64,000 nt of DNA from Trichostrongylus colubriformis (lineage: Eukaryota > Nematoda > Chromadorea > Rhabditida > Trichostrongylidae): positions 6,448,001 through 6,512,000 of the forward strand of contig OZ022259.1 of the NCBI GenBank assembly GCA_963978905.1, in the 5' to 3' direction. The notes beneath the pieces were generated by a model, which saw only the letters and a program-made list of their open reading frames with translations, was not told the origin of the DNA and searched no databases. Positions within the stretch are counted from its first letter, which is position 1; every line of letters starts with the position of its first letter. The position numbers and the translations under genes are program-made. Positions 45,742-58,379 of this stretch are shown piece after piece.

Positions 45742-46408
45742 CGGTGGCAACACGGGATGGAATGGCCTCGACACGATTTTTTGTATAGACCCCTTATAAA
45801 AATATTATTAAAGCATCATTGTACAAAGGGCATATTCAGAAGCGACGGTTGTCCAAGAGCGGATCGAAGAGGTAAAATCTAAATACAAAAAAGAAGCGCT
45901 TCGCTTCTGAAGAAGATAATCGGAACGACTTGGGAAGAGACGCATGACCACTTTGCTTCGGTGGATCTCATTTCACGGCATGAACGCTTTCGTATTCGAA
46001 TGAATGTGTACTGCCACATGCAGTTCAAATAGTAATTGTAGGTCAGGTACATGTGCGGGTGGGGGAGGAATGACGTGAGGTCGACGACTATATGAGGTGG
46101 GCGGCCTTGTCAAGAACCGAAACCAGCTGTAAAAAAACAATTCAATAGCCCCATATAGATGTAGCAAAGCTGTCATTATGCTCCAATGTAAGGTAAAAAG
46201 CCCGAACAAGTATAGGAACACACGGTGCTATACAGGTGAGAAACAGTTCTCGCAATAAGCGCTTGAACTGGTTGGCAGGCATGGAACAAACGGTTCTCAT
46301 TGAATAGTTGCCAAAAACTGCTATAAACTTTGATTGAACACACAAAAACAGCAGCCAATGGCAGATGGTGGCAGAGCACCCCGAAACGGCACCCTGGACG
46401 ACATTGTA

Positions 46409-46608
46409 CACGGCGGGGCAAAATTACGGAAACTGATGTCACCCAAAAACTTTATTTGAGCTTGAACAAAAAAATAATCTTCACCGATTTATTCTCCAGA
46501 AAAAAACTGAACAAAAACATCAATTTTTTTAAGACGGTCTCCATCTACTTCGACCCAGGACAATGTTCCCGCGCCCGCGCCTTGTTTCCGTAATTTTGCC
46601 CCACCCTG
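46409..46608. mobile_element. Tc1/mariner-class MITE, 200 bp
   Basis: Ends CACGGCGGGGCAAAATTACG and the complement of CAGGGTGGGGCAAAATTACG pair over about 26 bp with two mismatches and are flanked by TA (46407-46408, 46609-46610). The CAGGGTGGGGCAAAA start resembles ends seen in many Tc1/mariner-like families. The interior is AT-rich without transposase similarity. Confidence 0.75.
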
Positions 46609-47730
46609 TATATCTAAACCTAAATAGGGCCACAGGGAAACGCATCCCTTCATTTCGAGTGGAAATCAGATCAGCTGTTCCATGGCACTGAAAGCATAAG
46701 TCACAACCCGGAAACTTGGCTCCACGAATTCCGTGAACGTGAAAAACCATTGCTTTCGTTTATTTATTTATTTATGGCGTAAATATAGTTAGAGGAAAAC
46801 GATTCATGGAATGGCCCGATTAAATAATCAGTTCCAACATGTGGATGGGTATAACCGTAATAACGCAGAGCTGGTGCAGCGGATTCTGGCGACGCTCCTA
46901 GTTAATATCCTGAAGCTGCACTGAAGAATGAAAACCCCTTTACAGGAGATGAATTAGTTGACCCCCCCCCCCGCCGAGTCGATACATAGAGCAGCATTTT
47001 GATGTAATTGCGTTTTCAAATGGAAGTAAAATGCGTGGTTTTGGTCGCTTTATCGTTTATACTTTCATGAACTCAGGTAGGAAGATGATTGAGGTGCCAC
47101 TGATGCCATATGTAGAAAAGCCAAGAGAGAAAGGATTCCGGAAGGAAGTTCCGAGTTCAATTCAAAGACAGTAAAATATCCCTAAAGAACATGGAAGCGA
47201 GAATTTACGTCGGTTCCAAGAAAAACATCGATTTAAGCATGTTGGTAAGTAAAAGTGTTTTCGCATGTCTTAAGGTGTCAGTAGTGGATCAATATTCGGC
47301 GGATCATTATAAATTGCCGCGGAAGTGAGTTTTCGATTCAACACGAACCCCCAGAATGCCCCATATAATTTCACTTGTCGAGAGAGTACGGTAACTGAGG
47401 AGATACACGCGAGCTTCCTGGGTGCGAGACAACGCTGAATGGGTCAAGATCACGACACCCATGGGTTTTCGAGTGGCAGTACATCGTCCGCTTAGAACAT
47501 CAGAGGAGATGTGTGAACAGAGGATTGCAAAATGGGGCTAATAAAGGCTGAATAAGAAGAACTTGGAAGAGCAAAACCAGGCAAATACAATCCTGTCGGC
47601 GAGAAGCTCGTGCCAGCTGGGACATACTTTGCGATTTTGCGATTTTCCAATTCTACAGTTTTGTGATGTGACGCATCCGCACGTAAAGTTGTAGCAAAAG
47701 CTCAGAGTGGAACACTGCCAAATCTCAGAC

Positions 47731-48330
47731 CTACAAATCGCAGAATCGCGGAATCTGACAGCGGTCTAAATGATAGACAGGCCTATCGCTATCAAAAATA
47801 TTCCTCATGGAAAATCTCATTGTCAAGGAAATTACAATTGCTACTGCAATGGACGAAACCCATAATAGAGTACCCACGATCATACAAATAGTGCGCAGAT
47901 CGAAGAATGTGCGGCGCATCCCAAGAATTGATTGACGCTAAAATCATCCCTTTATTAACTTCATCGGTTTGTCCGTTAAACATGAAATTCAGTGGGGAAC
48001 ACGAACGAACTACATCGCCAGAAGAGTCTTCCACGAAATTCTGTGAAAATCTGCTATCACAGTCTGCGAATAAGACACAGAACCGAAAACGAAAAATGGG
48101 AACTAGCATTCGTTCTCACATAGACATTTTGAAAAAAAAGGCCTGGAAAAATTGCAATCGTTCGAACTTCTTCCACTGAAAAACCACGGCTATCAGGACT
48201 GTTGCGACGACAATAACTATGCCTAACGAAGTGCTGACAAGTACTCCAAACTTTACGAGCAGATGCGATACAACCAGAAACAACTGTTAAAAAAACACAA
48301 CACAAACAGGCTACTAGCACTTACAAAACT
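47731..48330 (-). CDS. Putative polytopic membrane-protein exons, unknown
   Basis: Two hydrophobic exon-like blocks sit on the minus strand. The first follows a good acceptor (tttttaacag) near 48,290 and reads LFLVVSHLLVKFGVLVSTSL then GIVIVVATVLIAVVFQWKKF, a long membrane-spanning region ending in a charged WKKFER. The second follows attttag near 47,935 and reads RQSILGMRRTFFDLRTICMI then VGTLLWVSSIAVAIVISLTM. Together they resemble parts of a nematode serpentine (7TM) chemoreceptor, but no family signature is decisive, and the phases I could find between them do not match, so it may be a pseudogene. Confidence 0.3.
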
Positions 48331-48415
48331 TAGTATGAACAAAAATCTTTCAATTTGGTCGAGTCAATCCAACTTTTGAGCTCTTTAAAGTTATAGTCGT
48401 CAAATTCATCTACGC

Positions 48416-48878
48416 TTAAAGACACCAGAAGGAGGTAATTTTGGCCTACGGTAGAACAGACGTAGTGTGGACGAGTTCAAGTGGCCGCCATTGCACAAAC
48501 TCCCCAATTTGACGCCGTGGCATGGTGCCAAGAGAAGATGTTTCTTTTATAAATTTGTTTTTTCCTTTTACTTTTTCCTTTATTCTTTCTTACACTGTTT
48601 CTAGATGTACTTACATGAATGCTAATGTAGTTGGGAATGGCACTCCACTGCGCTGGGAGTCAGGTGCTACAACTAATGTTGGAACGCGGCCCGTCTCCTA
48701 CAGCAGGCAACTCGGAAAGTCAGTGCGATGGTGCGAATGAGGCGCGGATACACACCGCAGCGATGCACTTTTGAATTCGGGTTTTTCACCGATTATCGCT
48801 TCTAACCTCTGCGTTCGTTACAAAATGCTCATTTCTTTGTATTATTCTCTTGTTTCGGACCCCTTCCGGTTCCTTTAA
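48416..48878. mobile_element. TTAA-flanked MITE family 1, complete copy (463 bp)
   Basis: The element runs from TTAAAGACACCAGAAGGAGG to CCCCTTCCGGTTCCTTTAA, an imperfect inverted repeat bounded by TTAA. It contains a T-rich tract, TGTAGTTGGGAATGGCACTC, GGGAGTCAGGTGCTACAACT and TTCACCGATTATCGCTTCTA. The same sequence in opposite orientation lies at about 45290-45741, and a partial copy at 4594-4744, which shows dispersal. TTAA flanks recall piggyBac-type insertion, but the TTAA may simply be part of the repeat. Confidence 0.75.
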
Positions 48879-51650
48879 GCGGTACCTGCTTGCATCTCCT
48901 CTCCGCCCACTTTTCTTCGCGAGCCTCCGTCACGCCATCGCGTCCGCTAGGACAGAATTTTCACGTTGCCACGTTTGACGTGCGACGAAATGGTGCGGGA
49001 TAGGGGTAGCTTACTATCAGGTTGCAAGAAAAGTTCTGGCTGGTCTTTTTTTTTCAAGTTAAATTCTAATCTGAAAGCGCGTCGAAATGAATCAGCTTAC
49101 ATATTGTGCTCCTAAAAAAACGAAAATTTGCTCTCTCTGAATATATGCTTTCCTTGGAATGCCACAAAGCTGTCGATTTACCAGGGAAATTTTGAAGTAC
49201 TGCAAAATGGCACTTTTTGGACGACGTCACTTCACGAGTTCTTGTTTAGTCGAGCCCCAGCGAAAGCAACACAAATGTGAGTCCTGCAAGGGAAGGGGAT
49301 GATGCATTGGATGGGTCCCCTTCTCTCTGGTTTCAGAGAAGCAGGAATGAGAATGAGCTGCTCAAATTTGAAGTTGCATCCAGTAAGGTGCGCATAACTC
49401 GTACCATCGCGTCGCATGCCGGGCACCGCAGCGCGAACTTCCTGTCTCAGTGGCACACACACGTCTTGTAGAGGGACGCCATGGGATTACGTGCCTTCTA
49501 AACCTTGTTGTCGCATATGGCGAACAGTCTATTTATTTATTTATATTTGTTTCACACTACGATACTCTACAAAGCTGCAGAACCCGTGCTTACAATCAGG
49601 ATTGTGATTGAAATACAGTAATCAAAGCAAAACATAGGAGGAAGACCAAAAGGAAATTCATGACGTGCATGATGTAGAAGAAACTACTAAATAAAATATA
49701 ACGCAAACTATTGAAGTTGAAGCCACGAGAAGGCAAGTAACGAGGGATCAACTGCGCTATTTAGTAAATGGACATTTTGCAGTAATTTGATCCGGTCATT
49801 AGAGAGAAGTACAAAGAACTGAACGATCGGCAGAGCCTTGTATGCGACCAAAGCGGAAGACCCATGAGAACCCAATGACTCCTGGTAGAAAGGTGAAGAA
49901 GAAAACGAATTTCCTTTACTTGACAAGAGATCTGCTGCTACTCGTTATCAAGGCAGGACTGATAACCGAGCAATTGGGCTGGATAACCCGCGAGTCAAGA
50001 TCATGCGCATCTGCCTGTGTAAGTGGTCAGAGGCCTTGTGTTGACGGCTTTTCGGAAGATCACTGTTCATTGCTGGAATCACGTTAATGCTAGGATATGT
50101 AAAAAGCTCATGGAGACAAAAGCCATTGATTGTTCAGTCGAATTCGATTTGACGTGTAGAAATGGCTTAGCTGATATATAGACGAAGGTGTGAAAAGGGC
50201 AGGCACTGAACAGCGGCAAATTCGGTGTCAAGTGCGGAATATTCAGTAGAAGATTAGTCATTGTGAAAGGGAATTTCGAACTGGATTGCCCGTGGGAACG
50301 GTGGATAAGCATTAGTGAAAGCGCCCACGAAGGTGACTGCAAGCAAGAGTCACTTTCGCTGAGTTGGCATTATGAACACTTGTGTTGTGTTAAGAAGAGA
50401 GAACTTTTTCCAAACGAAAAGTATATCAGGAGTAAATAGGGCAAAACCATCATCCACAAGATTTTCAACGCTCTATCAAAACTTCCTATAGAACCTATGG
50501 TTTTAAGAATAAATAAGAACAAGATAAATGAGTTCAATGCAGTAAAAAAAAATCCTGTATCAAATATCTCAGTGTGCCCTCCGAACCTTGTAATATCTCT
50601 TTAATTCTCAAGATACGTACCACTTCGCCCCTTCCCGAATGGAAATTCCCGTGTCCCGGGAAGGCTCAGGTGTTCACTTATTCAACAAAGTACTAATCTT
50701 TATGTACTTTTATGTGTTTATGTCTTTATTTATGTACTAATCGAGTGCATACCAAATTCCATTTAAGATTAAAGGATTCTGGAAAATAACGAGTATTGTT
50801 TTGAGGTAGCTGAAAGAGTGAGTAAGAGAAGTAACGGTACAGCACCCGACGCAAAACAGCTTGAGAAAAAGTCAGCAGTAAGTCCTATTGAAAAAATGAC
50901 AAATTTCTTTGAAATAAAATAAAGTGACAAAATTGATGAATTTCTGTTGATGAATTTCAATTCGCAGCAGGAGATGGTAGCGTACTTATTCATTCACATA
51001 GCCTTTAACATGCAGCAAATCCATGGAGAAGGTGAAAATCTTTTAAGTGAGTTGGGTGGAGTTCATTTTGATAAGAGCGTAAATAGCGAAGGGAAAGCTC
51101 GTGCCGAAGCGTTGAGTATTCAGGAAACCATGAACAGCCCTCCTTCAACAAATTAGGAAAACCATGGAGCCAGAAGATGATTGCAAGTGGGGATCGCACG
51201 TTGGCCCCACGAAAGCCCTCCCTGTTTCCGAGATTAACAAGCCGTCCAGATCATTTTGCTAATGTAGACATTTTCAAAACAGTGTGGCCAGGTGGCCAGA
51301 GACGCAGTTATGAAACACGCGCAAAGCTGCCCTAAATCCTCAATCACCATGCAACCATAAATCCCGCCGAACTCGAAGATCCGGTGCAGGATGTCTGTGC
51401 GAATAATAAAACATCTTGCGCAGGAATATGTCAACCTGAACTCTTCTGAACCGAATGAAAAGAGGTGAGCAGTCCTGATATAAATCACTGGTTAAGTGAA
51501 ATGTTCAGGATAATCAAATGAAAATCAACTTTAGAAACTTTGGTAGTTTGGGAAACAGCTCCGAGTACCGCCTCCGAACAACACTAACGAGCAGATCAAC
51601 CGTTGAGGAAAACATTGGGATGCTTGAGCCTCGAAACAGCTTTGCCACTA

Positions 51651-51890
51651 ACCAGAGAAGGGTTCCAAATTTCCATGGGACTTTGAACTGAGGCCTAAAT
51701 AGATCGATAGGGATCCGAACACTGATTACTACGGTAAAAACTAAAATCACAAAATGCCATTTCGAAATGAGTTAGGAGGTGTGAAAATTTGCTTGTAATG
51801 CCTCACTGGCGAGTCACTTGTCATCAGCACGATTAGCGTTGACCCCGTAACGGTCACCGTGGCTCATCAGTAGTGTCTAGGATCCGCAGG
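51651..51890. repeat. Single-arm copy of the 10.8-12.3 kb foldback repeat
   Basis: AACCAGAGAAGGGTTCCAAA, ATCGATAGGGATCCGAACAC, AAATGAGTTAGGAGGTGTGA and CTCACTGGCGAGTCACTTGT align with the left arm at about 10966-11215. No inverted partner was found nearby, so this is a solo arm. Confidence 0.55.
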
Positions 51891-54800
51891 CGTCTTGATT
51901 ACAGCCTTATGTGGTTTCGTCAAACAACGCTTTGTCCGCACCCGAAGAAATTGTTGGATCGGTCTATAAGTTTGACGGTAACTCCTTTATCTAGGAAAGG
52001 AGCGAGCAAAAAAGGTGACAATCTTTCAGCACGAGCATTGCTGCTTTCAGGGAGCAGCTAAGCCTGAGGAAGCAGTTTGATGATCTTTACAAAGCGCGGT
52101 TACCCAATGTTGTGGATGGAGACGAATTAGCCTATCTGTGGAGTTTTTTTAGCTGGCCAGTTTCTGATGAAGTGAACAGTAATAAATAGTATTAGCTTTG
52201 AATCTTCTAGAACTTGCCCAGTGTTCTACCTCTTCACCCTACCGAGTACTGTTCATGGATTTCTTGAGATGGGACTCCTGCTTCAACCTCGCCGTTGGGT
52301 CTCGAGCTGTCCTCGCATCTGCTCCACACCTTCCCTGCACGGTACGAGTTTTCGGACAGGTTTGGTAACTTTCTATCATGAGCGAGAGGCCAAGTGTCGA
52401 TAGTGCATGTTTATGCTGCTGAATTGGACAAAAAAGCTGTCAGCACAGCCTTGTAAGTATAAAATGCATTCTCACATTTCTCAGGATGAAGGGTACGGTA
52501 TAAAAGGGAAACAATTGAAAACCAACGGGAAATCAGCCCTCAACCTGGTAGAGCCTACTACAGATGGTTTCTGTGCTAGTGAGCATAGCCGGTACGAAAG
52601 CAACATCCTCCGATGGTTTTTCCGGTACGATCGTCTTACAGCTACGTTCTCGGCAAGGTGGGCTGCACTATTATTATGTAGGATTATTCGCCTACAGTCG
52701 CCAAATGCCGGATCAGCCGTTATAAGACGCCGCGCCGCCACACAAATGTGGGATAGTCACTTAGAGAATTGGATGCAGGATTCGATAGGCAAGCACTCTA
52801 AATGTATCCAGATCTTCTCTGGTATGTGGAGATGAGTGACCATGCAGGGATACTTTTTCACCATTGGGTGCCTACATGACTATGTACATACTTGAATGTG
52901 GGTGAAATATAGAAAAAAGATCTGCAAAAACGTCCCGTGAGGATATCTCACGATATTTGATGATATTGTGGGATATCTTCATAAAACGCTCTTGCTCTTC
53001 TTACGCCTCACAGTATTTGCTATAAAATACCTCCTCGTCTTTCATTCGAATGCCTAGGGCTTTATTTCGGGTATGCAACAGTTTATGCACATCTTGGCAC
53101 TTATTTCAAATTCAATCCAAAAAACAGGACGCATAATTCTCTACGATGGGCTAGGAAGATGTGCCTATCTTGTCGTAGATGGATGGACAGAAAGACGCTT
53201 ACGTGTTGTAGTGAGAGACTCACTAGAGCAGGTAAGCGAAAAGCTGAAGGTGGAACCCTTTTGAGGGCTTCCCCTCTCTAACGATATCTTATCAACCGTC
53301 GTAAGTTTGAATCACCCACCATTAATGTCTCCGTCCCACCTCGCTAATAACCTGTGAGTGAAGCGCTAGGGTAAACGTGGGAGGCGTGGAAGCTTTGGTG
53401 ACATTCGTCTTTCGAAGCACTTTATTAGCTCTTATCAGCTGCTATCACTTTCGCTCTATCGTCTTCAGGATCCTCATCCCAACTGCTGTAGCATCTGTTA
53501 AATTCAGGGTTCCATCGCAGCTCCAACGCGAGATATGAATTTCCTGACAGACAGACGGATACACACGCACACTCACAGACATACTAAGCGAATTATATAG
53601 AGTAGAATATAGTTTTGATTCAATCCATTAATACAATGGTCCTGTTGCTTCCTTCATTCGCTGCACCAGGACCATCTACTCGAGAGAATTTCTACACAGT
53701 TATCTACCCAAGCTTTCCGTGTGGAAAACTCTTTGAATCCGCTTTTTGCTTAGCCTCGCTACTATCGCCTACCAATGGCAATACATATGGAGTAGAACTG
53801 TGAAATGATTTTTTTCTATCACACGGCGCAACATAGTAAAGATTTCCTGTTCCAGTACCAAGGACACCCATTGTGGCGGTAAGTACAGTGGTTCTGTGGC
53901 AGCAGTAAGTTGCTTAAGTACAAATAAGACTGTAGACTCTCAAAAAGAGCCTACAAGTAACATCTAATTTGTACATTTTCAGGCTTTTTAGGCGCCGAAA
54001 GCTTGCCTATAAGGCTCAAATTTCTTTTGCAACCGGTTTTGTGAAAGCTGTTTTGATTCTATTGGAATAAACTTCGGAAGTCTCACATTGTCTTACACAC
54101 ATTCACATATAGAAAGGATCGACTTTTCGTGAAAAGAATGGCCAAAATTTCAACAATCGTGCAACGCACGTGCACTTTGCATGTGAACGTGTCAGTATTT
54201 CATACAATACAATTTAAGGTTCGAGTACAAAAAAAAGGAAAAGCAGAAAAAACCTAAAGAAAGATGAAGTAGTGAAAGTCAATCACTCGTTGGTCCATGA
54301 AGAAAACAAAGTAGTTATTCCAAATACGTAGAGTCACAGATGTCGTTATGATTCTTTTCGGGCATCTCAGTTATGTATGACAGTTAGTTCCCACACGACG
54401 TGTGACAGTCAAACATCACTGCAAACGCGTGGAAACTGGTCCTTCGCTCAAGAGGACCACCTCACTCTCCCTATTATGTCCTCTGACATAAGCCAGAAAA
54501 ACCACTAAAGGCTGTTCGAAGAACACCGCGCTGCAGATTCAAGTCGCAAGCTATTATGCTATTATAATAGACCTCCATATGGTTAGATGAAGTCAATATA
54601 TTCACAGATTTAGGTAATACAGAAATAATTACAATAGTAATAGCTTTATTTCCCGACTGACGTTTCGGCACTGTCGCCTTTTTCAGTTTGGAAAAGTGAA
54701 GTCCTAATGAAAACTATTCGTTCAAACGCCTTTTCGTTTCACAGAAAATTTGACAGTTAGCAAAAAAGGGAAACGAAATAGTGATAGCGTCATCAATGAT

Positions 54801-55049
54801 AACAGAACAAATTTAGGTTACAAAATGATTTCTGTAGCCTTTTTTCGGGATTTTCTGGAAGCTTCCAGAAATTTTGTTGGATTCCAGAAGCGCAGAGATT
54901 CAGCACCAGTGCTCAGTCCACTTGGATTGTTCCAGTCCCTACGCATGCGATACAAATGAAGAACTCTCGACAGACCTTCCTCTTTCCTCTTTCTCCACGT
55001 ATACCACCTGAGCTTCACAGCTTCAGAAAGGAATACTAAAGTTGTACAA

Positions 55050-55560
55050 TTAAAGAGGCAATATTGGAGCCAAGCCTCCGCCATTTTCCAGTATATAAAG
55101 GAACTTGATATTTTGCTGCACTATGTTGAGAAATGAATCAAGTAAGTGTCCTCTTTCACTACCCACGACCTTTTCGTGTCTTCCACATTTCACTAAAAGG
55201 TGGTGCCACTGCGACAAACATCGCCTGGCCTCGACTCCAAAAAAAGGGCTAGGCCAGTTTCGAAGGTGGTGCTCATTGTTAGAAGCAATTTCTTCATTGG
55301 AAGGGCAATGACAAAAATAGGTAATTACCAATCAGTGCACTATGCAAAAAGTACTTTTGTTCAAGCTCCGAACTGAAGTGATGAGCTGTTGCTTTGACTA
55401 TTTCTGAAGTGAGACATGGCGAGCTGCCGTGCAGCGGGAAGATTGAGCTTCGTCTATCGGCAAGATAGTTGGCTTAGCTGGCTCACCTCGTTTTCGATAA
55501 AAATGGGCTACGAACACGTTTTATCCACTTGATCTTTTGAAGCAGTTGCTGGTGCACTAC
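55050..55560 (-). CDS. Possible exon pair, unknown
   Basis: On the minus strand a short block after ccctgtag reads CHQQ-like then LLQKIKWIKRVRSPFLSKT and ends at ACGAG|gtgagc near 55,488. A second open stretch at 55331-55050 reads CHCPSNEEIASNNEHHLRNW and RCLSQWHHLLVKCGRHEKVV. Both look protein-like but share no recognised domain and their junction was not resolved. Confidence 0.18.
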
Positions 55561-57654
55561 AGGGGGTGCCAAAAAAGTAATTTTGCTCACCGCCCACATC
55601 CGCCTATTACGCAAAGGAAACGATAGAAATAAAAGAATTGGGAAAAAATATTCCCCGAAATGCTCTTCTAAAAGCAGGAACAAGCTGAGACTCACTACTT
55701 TCACTTTCATAAAAATATGGAGTCTTCAAGCGGCGCAGCCGGGCTTCAGAGCAGCCACGGTATCAAGGTTTACTTAAAACAGTGGAGCCGTGTTCCATGG
55801 TAGGTCTTTCGTGGAAAGCTTCCTAAGGATTGGCCCTTCGGATCATGGAAGTCCCAGAGCCCTTGCTGCTTGGACAAGGCTGCTATGATCCGAAATATCA
55901 TTTTTCATGCCTCAAACCTGCCCCAGGAGGGATTTCATTGGTAATGGCACGTTCTGGCTCCTGGAAACGAAGGGCGTCGGAAACCCGGAAAAAACAGAAT
56001 CTAATAAAAAAAATTCGGCTAATAAAGATTGGATGAAAGTTGGTGGGAACTTATTCCTCGACCCACTATAAAATGATCTTGGAAAGTAACAAATTTTGTT
56101 CACTGACAGTTTGAATTCTTAGCCGGATTCATTACAACTCGAGTCCTTCGCCAGTTCTTCCTTAACTATGATAAAGGAGTGTTGTCACGAAGTCTTGATG
56201 GCAAATGCAGCACAGATTATCAGCACTCACACGTTCAATGTGGTGAGCCGGTTAGCCGACATCGACGTGGGATCATTTTGATTTCTGATCAAATGAAAGG
56301 AAGTACAAAAATAATAGACGGATCGAACAAAGTGATTAATGGGTCCCAGGTATGCCTTGATTCGTAACATATCATATAAAAACGTCGAATAAAAAGGTGC
56401 CTCAAGATTAACAAGAAAGTAGAAAAGTAGAAGGGTGAAACAAGATGATTCCCAAAGGCGAAGAAAAATACTGAGGGTGGTGCGATTGAAGAGGTGTTTG
56501 ATCCTTCAACTGCTCTGACAATGAACCTGAAAGGTCTAAAAGCACAGGTCAAGCAGAACGTGGGTAATTCCGATGATTGCATTGCTTGAAGAGGTCACAC
56601 GAGTGGGCGGCGAGTGTTTCGACCGTTGTTGGGGTATTCATTGTGAATAGATGACGACGAGGAACGGGCCATGTGAGCGCAAGCAATTACTGTCTCTTCA
56701 CAAAGGTCAGCGACCATTGCGCAAGCGCATGCCCTCCCTCGACCATACCTCGTCGCTGGTGCAACGCGGAAATTCCAGCGCGCGCTTACGAATTTTTGCA
56801 CCGTCTTCTCACTATAAAACCAGCGATTTCAGCGCTGTTTGAGGAATCCAGTTATGGTTATGTACAAAATTATTGATGTAACAATGGAAGGAAAAAAGTA
56901 GTGAGGAGGAAGTCAGTGAATTCTGGAGCTGTAGCCCGTTTATTCAGGAAAACAGCCATTCAAGGCCTCTCATGGATTGCAAAGCCAACAGTTCAAGAGG
57001 TGGGAATTGGAAGGAATACGATGATGAGGTTTCGGTCAAAAAAGACAACAGCCTGCTGCAGGACAGTCCAGTACCTCTCAGACTTCATTTTTTGAGGCAA
57101 GTTCAGGAAATGGTTGAGAAGGGTGAAATGGAGGTGGCTGTACAAGGCGAGGGAAATGAGGGTCAAGGCAAGTACGTCACGGCTACGTTTCCTCCTCCAT
57201 TATATTTCATGGCCATCTATGCGCCCACTAATTAGTCTTGACCTTTCCGTGATATTCCTTCAGAAGATGCAGTATTTGTCAGTTTCTCGTTAAATCTGAT
57301 AGCTGAACGCACATTGAAAAGATAGAGACCGTACTTTCCGTAAGAAGTTTGCGAGGAGTTGACATGGTCACTACGTCTTCGGCTCTTGCCCACTAAATCT
57401 GATTGTTTTACATATTTTGAATTGTTAATCAACTCTCATTCTGCTTCCTTTCTGATTAACAATCCTACTCGATCCTATATTACGTTTTAGGGGGGAGTTG
57501 AACAGGCATTGAGCATAGGAAGCTCAAGGCTTTTGAGAAAAGACTTGCAGCTTCGTACTTCTCTTCAATAAGTGGTGAGTGTCCTAGCCAGACGATGAAT
57601 TGTGACGTTGTCGGGTATGGTGCACGCAAACTGAATTCCACGACTCCAATTACT

Positions 57655-57728
57655 TGTGATCGTCTTGTCGCTCTAAACCACTCACGGACTTCTAAAGGGC
57701 CCTTGGCGCCGATTACAAAGGTATTTAA
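57655..57728. repeat. Dispersed repeat segment shared with the 63.3-64.0 kb foldback
   Basis: CACTCACGGACTTCTAAAGG then GCCCTTGGCGCCGATTACAA and AGGTATTTAAA match 63,520-63,580 with about three mismatches in roughly 70 bp, in the same orientation. The surrounding sequence does not match, so only this block is shared. Confidence 0.6.
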
Positions 57729-58118
57729 ATACGCTGGGCGGAGCAGATTTTGTCGTGGTAATGTTGATCTTGCAGAACCATCAAGTGAATCTTGCTAAAA
57801 TCTTGTAAATCGAGCCAAGCCTAACCGAAAGATCTTCTCTACAAGTAGCACTGGGATATGCTTTCCGAAAAGCTTAATTTGAATCATTAAGGCTATAGAC
57901 AGATAGTGAAGCGCCACTTGATGAATCGATGGCAGCCTTTGCTGTAAATAATGAATAATATAACGTAAGCATGGAACTGTATTGTGCTTCAGAATGATGA
58001 ACAAATCACTTCTCGATGATACATGCCTTTTCCATATGTGCCAAGCGTTAGTTTTTTCCAGAATTGTGTTGTCATGTGAATGCAATTTGGCCTGAACCTT
58101 AAACGTACAATACCGCTA

Positions 58119-58379
58119 CTAATTCATGGTCAATCGACGCCCAAAATTGTAAACCTCATGGTTTTCCCGTCTTTTTGCTATAACTTCCTTCATAAATTCC
58201 CAAATATTTTGAAAATGGTACCAATAGAAAGCTCTGATTGCGACGAATGGAAAGGTCTGCCTAATTTTTGCATTTCTCGACTCCTTTAGCATTATTTTAG
58301 AGTTTTTCGCAAATTTAGCCCCAATTTCACCACAGGCTATTTTCGACGACGCGACGGAGTCGTAGACCCTCCACTTCAT
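58119..58379 (-). CDS. 86-codon open frame in the left arm of the palindrome, unknown
   Basis: Mirror copy of the frame at 60061-60321, with identical translation and preceded on its own strand by a similar cag|ATG context. It reads away from the palindrome centre towards the left terminus and ends inside the inverted-repeat end. No recognised domain. The same caution applies: identity between arms follows from recent duplication and is not by itself evidence of selection. Confidence 0.25.
   Translation of the reverse strand: MKWRVYDSVASSKIACGEIGAKFAKNSKIMLKESRNAKIRQTFPFVAIRAFYWYHFQNIWEFMKEVIAKRRENHEVYNFGRRLTMN

Noticed and set aside
52407..52835. 142-codon plus-strand open frame
   Set aside because: No recognisable motif, no splice-site support at either end and low protein-like character; likely chance.
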